Source: CAYNEO01 sp964396245
GTDB lineage: Bacteria > Zixibacteria > MSB-5A5 > GN15 > FEB-12
Length of the DNA stretch: 64,000 bases
Assembly (NCBI GenBank): GCA_964396245.1
Contig: CAYNEO010000010.1
Coordinates: 1 to 64,000, forward strand
Direction of reading: 5' to 3'
This document shows, in pieces, positions 55,034 to 63,094 of the stretch (its first letter is position 1; each line of letters begins with the position of its first letter). A program made the position numbers and the translations under genes. A model generated the notes under the pieces. The model did not search any database. It saw only the letters and a list, made by a program, of their open reading frames with translations, and was not told the origin of the DNA.

Positions 55034-56929
55034 ATGATCTTCGATGTACTCTGGCTGGTTCCGGCCATGCCATTTGCGAGCTTCGTCATCCTGGCGATCT
55101 TCGGCAAGCGAATGCCTAAGAACCTGGCTGCGCTGTTCGGGGTTGGTTCAATCGGTCTTTCCGCGGCACTGACTATCTGGATCGGCATCACCTTCCTGCT
55201 GTCGCCTCCGCCCAATCATGCCTTCACACAGGTGATTTGGAGCTGGATCGGCGTCGGTTCGTTTAACCCGCAGATCGCGTTCCGTCTTGACGCCCTCTCG
55301 CTGCTGATGATGTTCGTGGTGACTTTTGTCGGGTTCCTCATCCATCTCTATTCCAGCCTGTTCATGGCCGACGATGACGGTTTCAGTCGTTTCTTCACCT
55401 ATATGAATCTATTCGTCGGGTCCATGCTTGTCCTGGTGATGGGCGACAACCTGCTGCTTCTGTATCTCGGCTGGGAAGGCGTGGGGCTTTGTAGCTACCT
55501 GCTTATCGGATTCTGGTATAAAGACCCGGATAACGGCTACGCGGCGCGAAAAGCTTTTGTCGTCACACGTGTGGGCGATACGGCCATGTCGATCGGGTTG
55601 TTCTTGTTATTCACCCAACTCGGGACGTTGAATATTCAGCAACTTCTTGCCAATGCACAGGGGCAGTGGCCCGTTGGCTCGGGTATGGCGACAGCAGCCG
55701 CCCTGCTGCTTCTCGGAGGCGCGGTCGGGAAGTCGGCGCAACTGCCGCTGCAAACGTGGTTGCCCGATGCCATGGCGGGTCCGACACCGGTCAGCGCCCT
55801 GATTCACGCTGCCACCATGGTGACAGCAGGTGTGTACTTGATTGCCCGTACCAATGTCATCTTCACGCTGGCGCCGGTCGCACTTATGATAGTCGCCATA
55901 GTTGGCGCGCTGACCTTGCTGCTGTCGGGATTTGCTGCCATGGCGCAACGCGATATCAAACGTGTCCTGGCATATTCCACGATAAGCCAGATCGGGTACA
56001 TGTTCCTCGGGCTCGGTGTGGGGGCGTGGTCGGCGGCGATGTTCCACTTTATGATTCACGCCTTCTTCAAGGCGCTTCTGTTCCTCGGCGCCGGCGTCCT
56101 GATAATCAATCTTCACCACGAACACGATATGTTCAAAATGGGCGGAATGCGAAAACAATTCCCCCTGACATTCTGGACCTTTCTCATCGGCGGGTCGGCC
56201 CTCGCAGCCGTTCCCCTGATAACGGCGGGGTTCTACAGCAAGGATACGATCATATGGTATTCCTGGATATCCGACCGCGGCAGCCCCTTGCTATGGCTGG
56301 CGGCCATTGTCGGAGCGCTCCTTACGGCTTTCTATACGTTCAGGATGATATTCGTGACATTTTTCGGTGAATCAAAGATGCAGGCTGAAGGAAAACCGGG
56401 ATTCCGGCTGACATTTCCGTTGGTGGTCCTGGCAGTATTGTCGTTAATCGCCGGATTCATAGATCTGCCGGATACAATGGGACATTTCAAACCCTTCTCG
56501 GACTTCTTGCACACAATTCTTCCTCCGGTGCAGGCGCCACATGCGAGCTACGGCACCGAATTGTTTTTCGAAATTGTCTCAGCCGTGGTGGCCCTCGGCG
56601 GAATCTTCATCATGTACATCTTCTATATTCGCAAGCCGAGCCTGGCAAAGAACATGGCCGCCGGCGGCTTCGGCGCGAAGGTGCATAAGTTCTGGTTCTC
56701 CGGCCTCGGATTTGACTGGATCTACGACCGGCTGTTCGTCTATCCGTACGTTTGGTTAGCTCGAATCAATAAAGATGATATCATCGACAGCATCTATGAC
56801 GGTATTGCGTTCTTCAACCGTGCCATGAATCATGTTTTCAGTCGCACGCAAACCGGCAATATGCGTTCATACGCGACCGGAATAGCCTTCGGCGCCGTGA
56901 TAACCGTAGCAATACTGGTGTTCTTATGA
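55034..56929 (+). CDS. nuoL: NADH-quinone oxidoreductase subunit L
   Basis: This 631-residue antiporter-like subunit is the distal proton pump with the long lateral helix. It shows LYLGWEGVGLCSYLLIGFWY, GAVGKSAQLPLQTWLPDAM (with the conserved Lys), PTPVSALIHAATMVTAGVYL and AYSTISQIGYMFLG. The C-terminus ends in a lateral helix and a last membrane segment. Its TGA overlaps the nuoM ATG (ATGA). Confidence 0.95.
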   Translation: MIFDVLWLVPAMPFASFVILAIFGKRMPKNLAALFGVGSIGLSAALTIWIGITFLLSPPPNHAFTQVIWSWIGVGSFNPQIAFRLDALSLLMMFVVTFVGFLIHLYSSLFMADDDGFSRFFTYMNLFVGSMLVLVMGDNLLLLYLGWEGVGLCSYLLIGFWYKDPDNGYAARKAFVVTRVGDTAMSIGLFLLFTQLGTLNIQQLLANAQGQWPVGSGMATAAALLLLGGAVGKSAQLPLQTWLPDAMAGPTPVSALIHAATMVTAGVYLIARTNVIFTLAPVALMIVAIVGALTLLLSGFAAMAQRDIKRVLAYSTISQIGYMFLGLGVGAWSAAMFHFMIHAFFKALLFLGAGVLIINLHHEHDMFKMGGMRKQFPLTFWTFLIGGSALAAVPLITAGFYSKDTIIWYSWISDRGSPLLWLAAIVGALLTAFYTFRMIFVTFFGESKMQAEGKPGFRLTFPLVVLAVLSLIAGFIDLPDTMGHFKPFSDFLHTILPPVQAPHASYGTELFFEIVSAVVALGGIFIMYIFYIRKPSLAKNMAAGGFGAKVHKFWFSGLGFDWIYDRLFVYPYVWLARINKDDIIDSIYDGIAFFNRAMNHVFSRTQTGNMRSYATGIAFGAVITVAILVFL

Positions 56930-58455
56930 TTTTGATGTGGCTCATAGTCATCCCGTTTGTCGCGGGTCTGCTGGCCTGGATTTTCGGCCGGAAGAACCAT
57001 CTCTTTGCGCGATGGATATCGTTGATCGCCATGCTGGCTGATTTCATTCTGGCGCTTTTCCTCTGGGGACGTAGTGCCAACCAGGTCTCGCTGCTCGGGA
57101 CGGGTAACTGGATAGACCAGTTCCGGGTTGAATGGATCCCGCAAATTGGCGCCAGTTTCCACCTGGCTGTCGACGGCCTGAGTCTATTAATGGTTCTGCT
57201 GACTGCATTTCTCGGAATCATATCGGTCATGACGTCATGGACCGAAATCCGGGAGCGGGTGGCCTTTTTCCACTTTAACCTGATGTGGATTCTGGCGGGC
57301 GTCATGGGTGTCTTTCTCGCGATGGATCTGCTCCTGTTCTACTTCTTCTGGGAGATCATGCTCATACCGATGTATTTCCTGATCGGTATATGGGGACACG
57401 AAAACCGGGTGTATGCGGCAATCAAGTTCTTCATCTTTACGCAGGCGAGCAGCCTCCTGATGCTCCTTTCGATTATTACCCTGTATTTCATCCACCACCA
57501 CGCGGCCGGCGATTACACATTCAATTACTTTGACCTGCTTGGGACGTCGCTTGGAAGGGCGGGGTTCTGGCTGATGCTCGGATTCCTGATTGCGTTTGCG
57601 GTCAAACTGCCGGCATTTCCATTGCATCCATGGCTGGCCGATGCGCATACCGAGGCTCCGACCGCGGGCAGTGTGATACTTGCCGGGCTGTTGCTGAAAA
57701 CGGGTGCCTACGGAATAATCCGTTTTGTGCTGCCGCTATTCCCGCACGCGTCGATTCAGGTGGCTCCCGCGGCGATGATTATCGGTGTAATCGGGATTCT
57801 GTACGGTGCGATACTGGCATTCGCTCAGACTGACCTGAAGCGCCTGGTGGCGTACACGAGCGTGAGTCACTTGGGATTCGTGCTGCTTGGCATTTTTGCA
57901 TTCAACGAGTTAGCCATGCAGGGCGCAATCATGCAAATGATCTGTCATGGTTTGAGCACGGGCGCGCTGTTCGTTATTGTGGGCACCCTCCAGGAATACA
58001 TTCACACGCGAGACATGCAGCGCATGGGCGGTTTGTGGCAAAACGTTCCACGCATGGGAGCGGTGGCCATGTTCTTTGCTATGGCGTCGCTGGGTTTGCC
58101 CGGTCTCGGAAACTTTGTGGGTGAATTCCTGGTGCTGTTGGGCACCTATAAAACCAGTATCGTTCTGGCGGTGCTCGCGACCGTCGGACTGGTCGCAGCC
58201 ACGATCTACTCTTTGTGGCTGATTCAAAGAGCATTCCACGGTGAGCAGCGAGAAACCTGGAAGCTCCCCGATCTGAACGTCAGACATATGACGATGATGG
58301 GCGCCATGATTCTCGTTCTCGTTTGGCTCGGGCTGTACCCGCAACCGATATTCAATACGGCCCGCCCCACCGTGACACAAGTGCAGCAGACGATCAGCGA
58401 GACCATGACTTCAGAGCAGCAGGTAGAGCCTGTGATGGAGGAAGAAACCGACTGA
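56926..58455 (+). CDS. nuoM: NADH-quinone oxidoreductase subunit M
   Basis: This 509-residue antiporter-like proton-pump subunit has about 14 membrane segments. It contains LLLFYFFWEIMLIPMYFLIG, KLPAFPLHPWLADAHTEAPT and AYTSVSHLGFVLLG, the conserved Lys/Glu/His pattern of the family. The C-terminus ends in an acidic tail (EPVMEEETD). It overlaps nuoL by four bases; nuoN follows after 32 bases. Confidence 0.95.
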   Translation: MILMWLIVIPFVAGLLAWIFGRKNHLFARWISLIAMLADFILALFLWGRSANQVSLLGTGNWIDQFRVEWIPQIGASFHLAVDGLSLLMVLLTAFLGIISVMTSWTEIRERVAFFHFNLMWILAGVMGVFLAMDLLLFYFFWEIMLIPMYFLIGIWGHENRVYAAIKFFIFTQASSLLMLLSIITLYFIHHHAAGDYTFNYFDLLGTSLGRAGFWLMLGFLIAFAVKLPAFPLHPWLADAHTEAPTAGSVILAGLLLKTGAYGIIRFVLPLFPHASIQVAPAAMIIGVIGILYGAILAFAQTDLKRLVAYTSVSHLGFVLLGIFAFNELAMQGAIMQMICHGLSTGALFVIVGTLQEYIHTRDMQRMGGLWQNVPRMGAVAMFFAMASLGLPGLGNFVGEFLVLLGTYKTSIVLAVLATVGLVAATIYSLWLIQRAFHGEQRETWKLPDLNVRHMTMMGAMILVLVWLGLYPQPIFNTARPTVTQVQQTISETMTSEQQVEPVMEEETD

Positions 58456-58487
58456 TGTTGAACCATAAGCCAGAGCGAGGATAACAC

Positions 58488-59927
58488 GTGAGTGGCGCAG
58501 ATTCCACAGCTTTACTCCCGGCAATCGTGATCACGGTGACGTCGGTTGTGGTGCTTATCCTGATGTCGATCAAGCGTAACCACTTTACGGCCTTATTCTT
58601 CACCGTCATGGGCATCGTGGTAGCGCTTCTGACACTAACGGTGACTGACAACGTTTCACCCCATCAGGTATATTCATTGTTGATCATGGATACCTATGCC
58701 ATGTTCTTCATCGGCCTGATCCTGTTCACGTCGCTCGGCGTGGCCTTTCTCGCGTACAGCTACTTGAAAATTCGACGCGAGCATCGTGAGGAATTTTACG
58801 TCGTGCTTCTCACGGCCGTCCTGGGTTCAGTCATTCTGGTAATGGCCGATCACTTTATGACTTTCTTCCTCGGTCTGGAATTACTCACCGTGTCGCTTTA
58901 TATCATGATCGCCTATCTGCGGTCAAGCTCCTGGGGCCTGGAAGCCGGGTTGAAATACCTGATACTCGCGGCAGCGTCCTCGGCGTTTCTGCTCTTCGGG
59001 ATGGCATTGATCTATGCCGAGCTGGGGACCATGCAGTTTTCGCAGATTGTGCACGCCCTCAGTACCAATGTCGACGTGCGACCGGTCTTCATGCTGACGG
59101 GCACGGCTCTGCTACTGGTAGGATTCGGCTTCAAGCTGGCGGTCGTACCGTTCCACATGTGGACGCCGGATGTATACGAAGGCGCGCCGGCCCCGGTGAC
59201 GGCCTTCATCGCCACGATTTCCAAGGGCGCAGTGTTCGCTCTCCTGTTGCGGTATTTCATTCAAGCCGACGCCTACCGGTATGATTCGGCGGTGCTGGCG
59301 GTCGCCGTTATCGCGATAGCATCGATGTTCGTGGGCAATTTCCTCGCCCTGATGCAGTCAAATGTCAAACGAATACTCGCATATTCTTCTATCGCCCACC
59401 TGGGCTATCTGCTGGTCGCTTTCGTGGCCGGCGGGCAACTGGCGGTGGAGGCGGTGGCGTATTACTTCGTTGTCTACTTCGTGACGACGCTGGCAGCGTT
59501 CGGGATAATTGGTCTGATTTCCAAGTCCGGGGAAGAGATTGTTGCTCTCGACGACTATCGGGGCCTTTTCTGGAGTCGGCCCTGGATATCCATCCTCTTC
59601 ACGGCCGCCTTGTTGTCGCTGGCCGGGATTCCGCTGACCGCCGGATTTATCGGCAAATTCCTGGTCCTGACCGCCGGTATCGGCTCCTCACGGTGGGTAC
59701 TTGTCTTTGCCCTGGTCATAAACAGCGCTATTGGCCTGTTCTACTACATTCGGGTGGCGGCGCGGATGTATTCCAAGCCGGCCGAAGAACATGAGAGGAA
59801 GGGTATGCCGGTATCGGCCGAGGGAGGAGTGGTTCTCATGGTGCTGTTTTTCGCTATTATCTATTTCGGCGTTTATCCCGGACCGACCGTCCAGCTCATT
59901 CGGCAGGCCGTTTCCGGCCTGTTCTGA
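58488..59927 (+). CDS. nuoN: NADH-quinone oxidoreductase subunit N
   Basis: This 479-residue antiporter-like proton-pump subunit is adjacent to NuoK in the complex. It has FFLGLELLTVSLYIMIAYLR, KLAVVPFHMWTPDVYEGAPA and AYSSIAHLGYLLVAF. The start is GTG with GAGGAT upstream. It is the last gene of the operon; all 14 subunits (13 genes) are present and in the usual order. Confidence 0.95.
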   Translation: MSGADSTALLPAIVITVTSVVVLILMSIKRNHFTALFFTVMGIVVALLTLTVTDNVSPHQVYSLLIMDTYAMFFIGLILFTSLGVAFLAYSYLKIRREHREEFYVVLLTAVLGSVILVMADHFMTFFLGLELLTVSLYIMIAYLRSSSWGLEAGLKYLILAAASSAFLLFGMALIYAELGTMQFSQIVHALSTNVDVRPVFMLTGTALLLVGFGFKLAVVPFHMWTPDVYEGAPAPVTAFIATISKGAVFALLLRYFIQADAYRYDSAVLAVAVIAIASMFVGNFLALMQSNVKRILAYSSIAHLGYLLVAFVAGGQLAVEAVAYYFVVYFVTTLAAFGIIGLISKSGEEIVALDDYRGLFWSRPWISILFTAALLSLAGIPLTAGFIGKFLVLTAGIGSSRWVLVFALVINSAIGLFYYIRVAARMYSKPAEEHERKGMPVSAEGGVVLMVLFFAIIYFGVYPGPTVQLIRQAVSGLF

Positions 59928-59952
59928 GCCGCGAAGAGCCTTTCTCATTCAC

Positions 59953-59980
59953 TGGACTTCCCCGGAATTATTGGTATATT
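59953..59980 (+). promoter_or_regulatory. Candidate promoter for the Fe-S assembly pair
   Basis: TGGACT (59953-59958) and TATATT (59975-59980) are spaced by 16 bases in the 97-base gap between nuoN and the SufC-like gene. The -10 matches 5/6 and the -35 4/6. Read-through from nuo is also possible since no terminator was seen after nuoN. Confidence 0.4.
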
Positions 59981-60024
59981 GTGCCCGGACGAATTGGGCG
60001 CACCGGGTACGAAAGGATAGAACA

Positions 60025-60768
60025 ATGGGTGTCTTGAATGTAGATGATTTGAGGCTGTCTCTTAACGGGAAACCGATTCTTCAGGGCCTCAGCATAGATT
60101 TCTGGGAGGGGCACGTCCATGCCGTGGTGGGACCGAACGGGGCCGGCAAATCGACTCTGGCTGCGACAATCATGGGACTGGCCGGTTATCGAAACGTAGA
60201 GGGCGATATCACGTTCGAGGGGAAATCGATTCTCGATAAAAGCGTTGATGAACGGGCCCGCGCCGGCATAACCCTCGCCTGGCAGGAGCCGGCCCGGTTC
60301 GAGGGACTGACAGTCGGCGACTTCATCCTTACGGCCGCGAAAGAAAAAAGCCTCGAGAGCGCCGCAACCATTCTTCAGCAGGTGGGTCTCGATCCGGATG
60401 AGTACCTGAAACGGGCTGTCGACAAGACTCTCAGCGGCGGTGAGCGCAAAAAGGTTGAACTGGCGTCAATCCTGGCCATGAAACCGAAGGTGGCTCTCCT
60501 TGACGAACCGGACTCGGGTATCGATATCGAATCCATCGAGAGGATATTCGATGCCGTACGGGTGCTCAAAAATGAAGGCGCTACGGTTATTCTGATCACC
60601 CACAGTCTCGCCGTGCTGAATCAGGCCGAGCACGCTTTCCTGCTCTGTCACGGCAAGGTTGTCGATAAGGGAGATGTCCGCAAGATTCGACGGTACTTCG
60701 AGGACAAGTGCATACCGTGTGATCACAAAAACTACCCCGATGTACAGCAGCTTGGAGGTATGCAGTGA
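60025..60768 (+). CDS. smsC: SufC-like ABC ATPase of an SMS-type Fe-S cluster assembly system
   Basis: This 247-residue ATPase energises Fe-S cluster assembly on a SufB/D-type scaffold. Motifs: Walker A GPNGAGKST, signature LSGGERKKVE, Walker B with the SufC-typical ALLDEPDSGIDIESI. The C-terminus carries KCIPCDH (Cys229, Cys232, His234), a possible metal site not found in classical SufC. The ATG at 60025 has GAAAGGA upstream. It overlaps the scaffold gene (GTGA). No SufS, SufE, SufU or separate SufD gene follows, which points to the minimal SMS type. Confidence 0.88.
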   Translation: MGVLNVDDLRLSLNGKPILQGLSIDFWEGHVHAVVGPNGAGKSTLAATIMGLAGYRNVEGDITFEGKSILDKSVDERARAGITLAWQEPARFEGLTVGDFILTAAKEKSLESAATILQQVGLDPDEYLKRAVDKTLSGGERKKVELASILAMKPKVALLDEPDSGIDIESIERIFDAVRVLKNEGATVILITHSLAVLNQAEHAFLLCHGKVVDKGDVRKIRRYFEDKCIPCDHKNYPDVQQLGGMQ

Positions 60769-61706
60769 CGACTGACGCCGTAATCATCAATGATCTCTAC
60801 AGCCGGACCGGCACCGATCCTCACGAATTGAACGATCCCAATGTGGCTCATCTCACGATCAACGCTAATAAGGTCCTCGGCATGCACTCGGTGCCGGGAC
60901 TCAATATCGATGTTGATGAACTCGAGGACGGCATAAAAGCCGTTATCCGCCTCGAACCGGGGACTGTCGTAGCCAAACCGGTGCACCTGTGTTTCGGGAT
61001 GATGCCCAAAACGGGCATTCAGCGAATCATTATGGATGTTGGCATCGGTGAAAATGCGAAGATATCGCTGCTTGCTCATTGTGTTTTCCCGTTTGCGGTG
61101 GACGTTCAGCATATCATGGATGCCGTGATTCGAATCGGCGATGGAGCCGAGTACAGCTACTTCGAGCGGCACGTCCACAGTCCCAAAGGCGGCATCAAGG
61201 TCTATCCGAAGGCACGCGTGGACGTAGGCGAACGAGCGGCCTTCAAAACCGAGTTTGAACTGATCAAGGGACGCGTGGGTCTCATAGACATTGACTACGA
61301 AACCACCTGTCACGCCTACGGTGTGGTCGACATGACGGCTCGCGTAAGCGGTCGAGCTGACGACAAAATAAAAATCAACGAAGTCGCGAACCTGGTGGGA
61401 GAATATGCGCGCGGCGTGCTGACGTCAAAGATAGCCGTTCGCGATACCGCCAAGGCTGAAGTCTATAACAAGTTGACGGCAACCGCGGCGTATGCCCGGG
61501 GTCATGTCGATTGCAAGGAAATCATTCAGGACGAGGGGTCGGCGATGGCCGTGCCGATAGTCGACGCGCGTCACCCAAAAGCACACATCACCCATGAGGC
61601 GGCAATCGGCAGTGTCGACAGCAAGCAGCTCGAGACACTGATGTCACGCGGTTTGAGCGAAGACGACGCCGTCGAGATCATTATCAATGGTCTGTTGAGT
61701 CGATAG
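60765..61706 (+). CDS. smsB: Short SufB/SufD-like scaffold protein (SMS type)
   Basis: This 313-residue protein covers only the SufB/D beta-helix core and C-terminal helices, much shorter than SufB (~480-495). Recognisable parts are EPGTVVAKPVHLCFG, HVHSPKGGIKVYPKARV, ARVSGRADDKIKINE and HITHEAAIGSVDSKQLETLM. Compared from memory with E. coli SufB, the HEA histidine is kept, but the Cys405 position appears to be Gly. It probably forms a homodimeric scaffold with two ATPase subunits. The GTG has GGAGGT nearby and overlaps the ATPase stop. Confidence 0.87.
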   Translation: MTTDAVIINDLYSRTGTDPHELNDPNVAHLTINANKVLGMHSVPGLNIDVDELEDGIKAVIRLEPGTVVAKPVHLCFGMMPKTGIQRIIMDVGIGENAKISLLAHCVFPFAVDVQHIMDAVIRIGDGAEYSYFERHVHSPKGGIKVYPKARVDVGERAAFKTEFELIKGRVGLIDIDYETTCHAYGVVDMTARVSGRADDKIKINEVANLVGEYARGVLTSKIAVRDTAKAEVYNKLTATAAYARGHVDCKEIIQDEGSAMAVPIVDARHPKAHITHEAAIGSVDSKQLETLMSRGLSEDDAVEIIINGLLSR

Positions 61707-61742
61707 CCCCGAAAGCCAATTACAGAGCGAAGCGTTTAGGCG

Positions 61743-62429
61743 TCAATTACCGCCCGGGTGCGTTGTCGTGGCTTCCCATATCTGCAACCCGGCGACTTTC
61801 AACACGCCGCGGTGATATCCATCAGGGAATAACTCTTCGAGCTTATCCAGCGAAATATCGTTATCCCGGCACGTTTCGTACACCGTCGGGATAGCGTGTT
61901 GCTCGTCGAATTTTCGCCGCAGGTAGTAGATAATTTCCCAGTGCCTGGGGGTGAGATAATGAGGCATCTTCATTTCGTATGCCTTGTGGATAGCGAAGTT
62001 CTCATCCCAGTCATTGGGATCGATCAAGAAACCCTGTACATCGGTGATATAGGATCTGCGGTCATAGTTCCGTGTGTGGTGAATGATGTCACCCTCGAGC
62101 CACGTATGCTGCAGATATCCCTGTCGGTAGGTGACACCGGCCAGTTTGCACGCTCCCCGCAGGTATCCGGCAGGGAAGAGCTTTTCGAGATCACCAAGGC
62201 CGACGTCGTTACGCTTGCACGCTACATATATGAGCGGACAACTGCTGGTAATGTCAAATGTATTGCGTATGAAATGGATCACGCGCCAATGAGCCTCCGT
62301 CAAACCCCCCGTGATTCCAACCTGGGGAGCCATGCCCTCGGCAAAGTTTTCGTCCCATTCATCGGGAAACAGCAAGAAGCCCTGGTCATCGACCCGGTAC
62401 TCCTTGTCGTTATGAGTAAACGTCTTCAT
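61743..62429 (-). CDS. Tandem DsrC/TusE-family protein
   Basis: This 228-residue protein consists of two consecutive DsrC/TusE domains (residues ~1-112 and ~124-228). Both have the family pattern: DxxGFL, WDENFA, LTxxHW, and FPxGYxRG near the end. DsrC proteins carry sulfur on C-terminal cysteines. The first copy keeps the upstream Cys (RGACKLAG, Cys94) but the C-terminal Cys of the GCV tail is replaced by Tyr (QGYL); the second copy has neither (RGVLKVAG, Leu210). It may be a regulator or protein-binding relative rather than a disulfide/persulfide carrier. The ATG at 62429 has GAGG five bases upstream. It is convergent with smsB. Confidence 0.82.
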   Translation of the reverse strand: MKTFTHNDKEYRVDDQGFLLFPDEWDENFAEGMAPQVGITGGLTEAHWRVIHFIRNTFDITSSCPLIYVACKRNDVGLGDLEKLFPAGYLRGACKLAGVTYRQGYLQHTWLEGDIIHHTRNYDRRSYITDVQGFLIDPNDWDENFAIHKAYEMKMPHYLTPRHWEIIYYLRRKFDEQHAIPTVYETCRDNDISLDKLEELFPDGYHRGVLKVAGLQIWEATTTHPGGN

Positions 62430-62496
62430 GTCAACCTCATGTGTCCTGTTCGGGGGCAAGTTCCTGATACAGGTTAAAGCTCAAGAAATTACCCCG

Positions 62497-62527
62497 ATAA
62501 TATTTTACACACTCAAGGCTTTGTCAA
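62497..62527 (-). promoter_or_regulatory. Candidate promoter of the tandem DsrC gene
   Basis: On the minus strand TTGACA (plus coordinates 62522-62527) and TATTAT (62497-62502) are separated by 19 bases. The -35 is perfect, the -10 matches 5/6, and the spacing is longer than ideal. A CRP/FNR-geometry palindrome lies just upstream. Confidence 0.55.
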
Positions 62528-62531
62528 CACA

Positions 62532-62551
62532 TTTGTGAAAAAATGCACAAA
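62532..62551. promoter_or_regulatory. CRP/FNR-geometry palindrome upstream of the tandem DsrC promoter
   Basis: TTTGTG (62532-62537) and CACAAA (62546-62551) are perfect inverted half-sites with an 8-base centre, the spacing of CRP/FNR-family sites (TGTG-N8-CACA). It sits five bases upstream of the -35 hexamer, a typical activator position. No regulator gene is in the window. Confidence 0.5.
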
Positions 62552-62631
62552 GAATTGTGAATTTCTTTCCTCGGCAGTCTGTCCGGCCGGCATCGGCCAA
62601 GCGCCTTAAGGCACTGTCTTACAATAACTTG

Positions 62632-62660
62632 TTGTCAGATTTTGGGGGTTGGACTGAAAT
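62632..62660 (+). promoter_or_regulatory. Candidate promoter and leader of the small membrane protein gene
   Basis: TTGTCA (62632-62637) and TGAAAT (62655-62660) are spaced by 17 bases. Immediately downstream GCTTGTT (62664-62670) and AACAAGC (62679-62685) form a perfect 7-bp hairpin in the 5' leader. The rest of the 365-base gap between the DsrC start and this gene contains no gene; a palindrome GCCTTAAGGC lies at 62613. Confidence 0.35.
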
Positions 62661-62794
62661 CCCGCTTGTTACCTCAAAAACAAGCTGTCATCCACATGTT
62701 TTTGGCGTCACCGCGCAGGTTCAAAGGGGTTCGAAACCTATTGGAGGCTGATCACGTACATTTGAGTAGTAGGAGGCTGAGAGGAGAAAGACAG

Positions 62795-63055
62795 ATGGGT
62801 AAGCTGTTTTTGGGAATTTTCTTATTGACAGTCCTGGCCCTGGCGCTGAGCGGGGGCGGATTCGGGCTGATCGTCGGCTTGTTCGGCGGACTGCTGGGAC
62901 TGATTGGCGGCCTTATATCCGGCATAGTCGGCCTGGTAGTCGGCCTGGTCGGGGCGGCTATCGGGATAGCGGTAGCGCTTTTGGTTCTACTCGCACCCGC
63001 GCTGATCGTTATCCTTATTATCGTAGGACTCGTTCAGGTAGCCAGGGCTATCTGA
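62795..63055 (+). CDS. Small glycine-rich membrane protein
   Basis: This 86-residue protein is almost wholly hydrophobic. It has an N-terminal MGKLFLGIFLLTVLALAL segment and a long central stretch of regularly spaced glycines (GLIVGLFGGLLGLIGG, ISGIVGLVVGLVGAAIG), the glycine-zipper pattern that packs membrane helices. The last third is a further hydrophobic helix ending in ARAI. The ATG at 62795 has GAGGAGAAAG just upstream. The function is unknown; candidates are a membrane assembly or stress protein. Confidence 0.7.
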   Translation: MGKLFLGIFLLTVLALALSGGGFGLIVGLFGGLLGLIGGLISGIVGLVVGLVGAAIGIAVALLVLLAPALIVILIIVGLVQVARAI

Positions 63056-63094
63056 GATCGACCCGTCGCGAACTTGCGTCAGGCGTGGCTCGAG

